From positions 1 through 7,075 of the forward strand of contig JBBQHC010000141.1 in assembly GCA_038323615.1 (NCBI GenBank): a stretch of 7,075 nucleotides of DNA, read 5' to 3'. Position 1 is the first letter of the stretch; the number at the start of each line of letters is the position of its first letter. The translations under genes and the position numbers were made by a program. The notes under the pieces are model-generated. The model was not told the DNA's origin and made no database searches. It saw only the letters and a list, made by a program, of their open reading frames with translations. This document shows positions 5,057 to 7,075 of the stretch, piece after piece. This stretch comes from JBBKXP01 sp038323615. GTDB lineage: Bacteria; Pseudomonadota; Alphaproteobacteria; Rhodobacterales; Rhodobacteraceae.

Positions 5057-6304
5057 ATGATAGTCGGATACGTTTCGGTCGGTGCTCTTGCAGGTCTGCT
5101 TGCATCCGTCCTTGCACTTCTCGTTGGAGCCTCGTTCTGGTTCGCGCTCGGCCTTTTCACTTTAGTCGGTGCGGCCACTCTGGTTCTGCTCCCAGTTACC
5201 CGGCTCTTGTCGGGCCGTCTCGCTGATCAAGCCGACGCCCCAACCACCGCAGATCGCTGGTATCCGCAAGGCAATGCGCCACTGGCCGATCCGTCTTCTG
5301 ACCAACTGGTTACGGCCACTGAAACTTCGATGAGAATCCTTGCGGTCGATGACGACCCTTTCATCCTGGAACTCGTACCGCTAATCTCGGCGAAGGCGGG
5401 ATTTGCCGAAGTAACGCCCGCTGCATCCGGCGTAGAGGCGTTGGGATTGCTGGTGAACTCCGACACCATCTTCGACTGCCTCCTGCTAGACATCAGCATG
5501 CCCGGCATGGATGGTATCGAACTCTGTCGACGGATTCGTCAGATACCCGACTACCACCAGACGCCAATCGTTATGCTCACCGCGATGCGAGACATACAAA
5601 ACATGGGCGACGCCTACCGGGCGGGTGCCACGGACTATGCAACCAAACCCTTCGATATCGAAGAACTGAGCACGCGCCTGCGGATGGCGCAGGAAGCGGT
5701 CCGGGCCCAGCGCGAGACCGGCCCTGTCAGGCAGGAAGGCTCACGATACCACCATCGGAATCTGATACCCAGCCACAGCTTGGAACTGCCTGACGAACTG
5801 CATCTCCAAGGTATGGAAAGCCTTGTCGATTACACCGCCCTGTCGAGCTATCTGACCCAACTGCCTCGTAAAAACGTGAACGACGTCCAAGTGTTCGCCG
5901 TCAGCATTGATGGGATCGAAGCGGTCCACACGCGATCTTCGTCCCAACGGTTCGCCGCGCTACTCGAAGATCTTGCATCTGTGGCAGCCGGTTGTTTCGA
6001 AGCCGATCGAACCGTCATGGCCTACAGTGACAACGCGACCCTTCTGGTTGCGACCAATTCAGTGAACCCGCTGCCTGCAATCAATATCGAGATCGACATC
6101 GAGAGACGGCTGCAATGCTATGAGACCGAAAATGTTCCAGGCGATGGCAGCGGAACGCTAGGCGTATCAGTTGTCGGACCGGTAAAACTGCAAGGCGCAA
6201 AGGCCGATCGAGCACGGATAACAACAGATCTCGTGATCGCACTTGCGGGAAATAGATCGCTCAACAAACAGAGTAGACAAATTGCGGGCTTGTCTAAGCG
6301 CTAG
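5057..6304 (+). CDS. Membrane-anchored response regulator: two membrane segments, REC domain, degenerate GGDEF-like C-terminal domain
   Basis: The 415-residue product begins with two hydrophobic segments (about 2-24 and 27-46) ending in a basic LLSGR, then a polar linker to about 91. A complete receiver domain spans about 92-210: acidic triad Asp98-100, phospho-acceptor Asp145 in CLLLDISMPGMDG, Thr175 in MLTAM, and Lys197 in TKPFD. It should therefore accept phosphate from a histidine kinase, but none is encoded nearby. After a variable linker, residues about 256-375 follow a GGDEF-like plan: VDYTALSSYLTQLPRK resembles the D-x-LTGLPNR entry, VQVFAVSIDGIEAVH resembles the first strand, and AYSDNATLLVA (322-332) sits where the GG(D/E)EF loop should be. 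The signature is absent, so diguanylate cyclase activity is unlikely; a sensory or protein-binding role is more plausible. The GGDEF reading is my inference; the membrane and receiver parts are clear. A decayed relative lies at 3979-4272. No DNA-binding domain is seen. Confidence 0.8.
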   Translation: MIVGYVSVGALAGLLASVLALLVGASFWFALGLFTLVGAATLVLLPVTRLLSGRLADQADAPTTADRWYPQGNAPLADPSSDQLVTATETSMRILAVDDDPFILELVPLISAKAGFAEVTPAASGVEALGLLVNSDTIFDCLLLDISMPGMDGIELCRRIRQIPDYHQTPIVMLTAMRDIQNMGDAYRAGATDYATKPFDIEELSTRLRMAQEAVRAQRETGPVRQEGSRYHHRNLIPSHSLELPDELHLQGMESLVDYTALSSYLTQLPRKNVNDVQVFAVSIDGIEAVHTRSSSQRFAALLEDLASVAAGCFEADRTVMAYSDNATLLVATNSVNPLPAINIEIDIERRLQCYETENVPGDGSGTLGVSVVGPVKLQGAKADRARITTDLVIALAGNRSLNKQSRQIAGLSKR

Positions 6305-6705
6305 CGCGGCGGTTCTATGCACTCCGTTCTCACGGTAATTGCTGCAGTTCGCCGCTCGAGTCCGCAATCCGCTAAGTGCTATGATGGCCGGAAAGATAGC
6401 CCGCAGGCGGGAAATCTTCGCCCTGGGTGCATAACTGGGCCCTTTTTCCCGCGCGATAGACAAGGATGCCTTGAGTCATAATCCGAGTGCAGGGGATCGC
6501 CGCTGCTTTTCGATACCGTGAAACCAGTGAGACGGTTGCCCGTGCGGTCTAGGCGTCTGGCGCTTGCCGCACACATGCCTGGCGCGTCTCTCTCTGAGAC
6601 GCCCGTGCCTGGTCGCGAAGGACGTCGTAGGCACTGATTATCCGGACGACGGTCGCGGCTCCCTGTAGAGCTCCGACATCGGCCGCGGCGCGTGTCTGGT
6701 GGCGG
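6305..6705. other. About 400 bp without recognisable gene
   Basis: No frame here shows family motifs, and plausible ribosome sites are lacking. A small hairpin is visible: GCGTCTC (6584-6590) and GAGACGC (6596-6602) around TCTCT, without a T-run. No terminator for the response regulator gene was found. The stretch most likely consists of old mobile-element and intergenic remnants. Confidence 0.5.
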
Positions 6706-6707
6706 TG

Positions 6708-6935
6708 GCTGACCGCGCATTTGTCTTCTTCAGAGGCACCTACACGCGCGGGATCTACGATAACATGAAGACCGCGGTCGAACCCGTGTTCATCGGCAAA
6801 GAGCGCCTCTACAATCGACGCTCCGTTGAAGTCCACGCCTATGCCGAGAAGATCGTCATCCGGCAGGACGGGGTCGTCGTGGCAGAACATTCTCGCTGCT
6901 TTGGCAGGAACGAGACGGTCTACGATCCTTGGCAC
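6708..6935 (+). pseudogene. istA: IS21-family transposase IstA (second subgroup), internally deleted fragment
   Basis: The plus strand reads ADRAFVFFRGTYTRGIYDNM, KTAVEPVFIGKERLYNRR, then jumps directly to VEVHAYAEKIVIRQDG, VVVAEHSRCFGRNETVYDPW and H. The first block is from the core of the IstA DDE domain (FFRGTCTRGIYDNMKTAV with an invariant DN) and the second from the C-terminal domain. In full-length relatives these blocks are separated by well over 100 residues, so an internal deletion lies at about 6819-6827, and it preserves the frame. The fragment belongs to a different IS21 subgroup from the one at 472-886, whose relatives use another sequence around this DN. It ends at 6935, where IS3-type sequence starts. 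Inactive. Confidence 0.8.
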
Positions 6936-7075
6936 GGTAATCCCCCCATTTTTAACGGGGTGCGGTCGTAGAATTTACGCGGCCATTTTCAGTTTCTGTG
7001 CGGGTGTGATGCCGCCGATGCCCATGTTCGGGCGGTCGTTGTTGTAAGTCCATAGCCATTGCGTGGCGAAGTCCT
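6936..7075 (-). mobile_element. IS3-family insertion sequence, 3' end
   Basis: Homology to IstA stops after the His codon at 6933-6935, and from 6936 (GGTAATCCCCCC) the sequence is the non-coding end of an IS3-type element followed by its transposase on the minus strand. The end includes an imperfect palindrome with CCCC and GGGG arms (6944-6960). The element was inserted into, or recombined with, the older IS21 remnant. The other end lies beyond the window, so the inverted repeat and target duplication cannot be confirmed, and the boundary could be off by a few bases. Confidence 0.6.
6975..7075 (-). CDS. IS3-family transposase (OrfB), C-terminal end, runs off the window
   Basis: The minus strand encodes the last 32 residues before TAA (6977-6975): FATQWLWTYNNDRPNMGIGG followed by ITPAQKLKMAA. 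The YNNDRPN-x-x-x-GG-x-TP pattern is the end of the integrase core domain of IS3-family transposases, just after the third catalytic acidic residue, which lies outside the window. No lesion is seen in this part, so the element may be intact. Confidence 0.88.
   Translation of the reverse strand, partial: DFATQWLWTYNNDRPNMGIGGITPAQKLKMAA

Noticed and set aside
6549..6935. 128-codon minus-strand frame
   Set aside because: Most of it lies opposite the recognisable IstA fragment; the rest has no motif or ribosome site.

Overview
The window looks like an accessory, insertion-sequence-rich stretch of an alphaproteobacterium, most likely Rhodobacterales (Paracoccus/Rhodobacter/Roseobacter relatives). 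I infer this from the high GC content, the strong G/C third-position bias in the two best genes, and the resemblance of the transposase fragments to IS21, IS110 and IS3 types I associate with that order. No species can be named from sequence alone.

Layout. Positions 1-471 (minus strand) hold the middle of a YihY/BrkB-type membrane protein gene. Its 5' part is replaced by an IS21 remnant (about 472-886), whose istA start is intact but which then carries a nonsense codon and a frameshift and stops abruptly. A short leader with a perfect 29-bp palindrome (978-1006) precedes two intact, overlapping plus-strand genes: a Wza-type outer-membrane polysaccharide export lipoprotein (1050-2180) and a bifunctional mannose-1-phosphate guanylyltransferase/mannose-6-phosphate isomerase (2180-3661). 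Together they would make GDP-mannose and export a mannose-derived polysaccharide. No glycosyltransferase, polymerase, flippase or Wzc kinase is visible beside them.

From 3662 to about 4800 the DNA is debris, all readable on the minus strand: an IS110-family fragment fused to a decayed response-regulator receiver gene (with a 25-bp tandem duplication), then a second, different IS110 fragment. Positions 5057-6304 (plus strand) hold one intact regulatory gene. It encodes a protein with two N-terminal membrane segments, a complete receiver domain, and a C-terminal domain that I read as a degenerate GGDEF-like fold. Its upstream region has a striking set of TGAAAC direct and inverted repeats. The decayed receiver gene is a relative of this gene.

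The right end (about 6305-7075) has some 400 bp with no recognisable gene, then a second and unrelated IS21 istA remnant with an in-frame internal deletion. That remnant is interrupted by the end of an IS3-family element whose transposase runs off the window. Overall, two islands of intact function (the polysaccharide pair and the membrane-tethered response regulator) sit in a landing zone of at least five transposon fragments. A functional link between the two islands is possible, because response regulators with GGDEF-type domains often control polysaccharides, but nothing in the sequence proves it.
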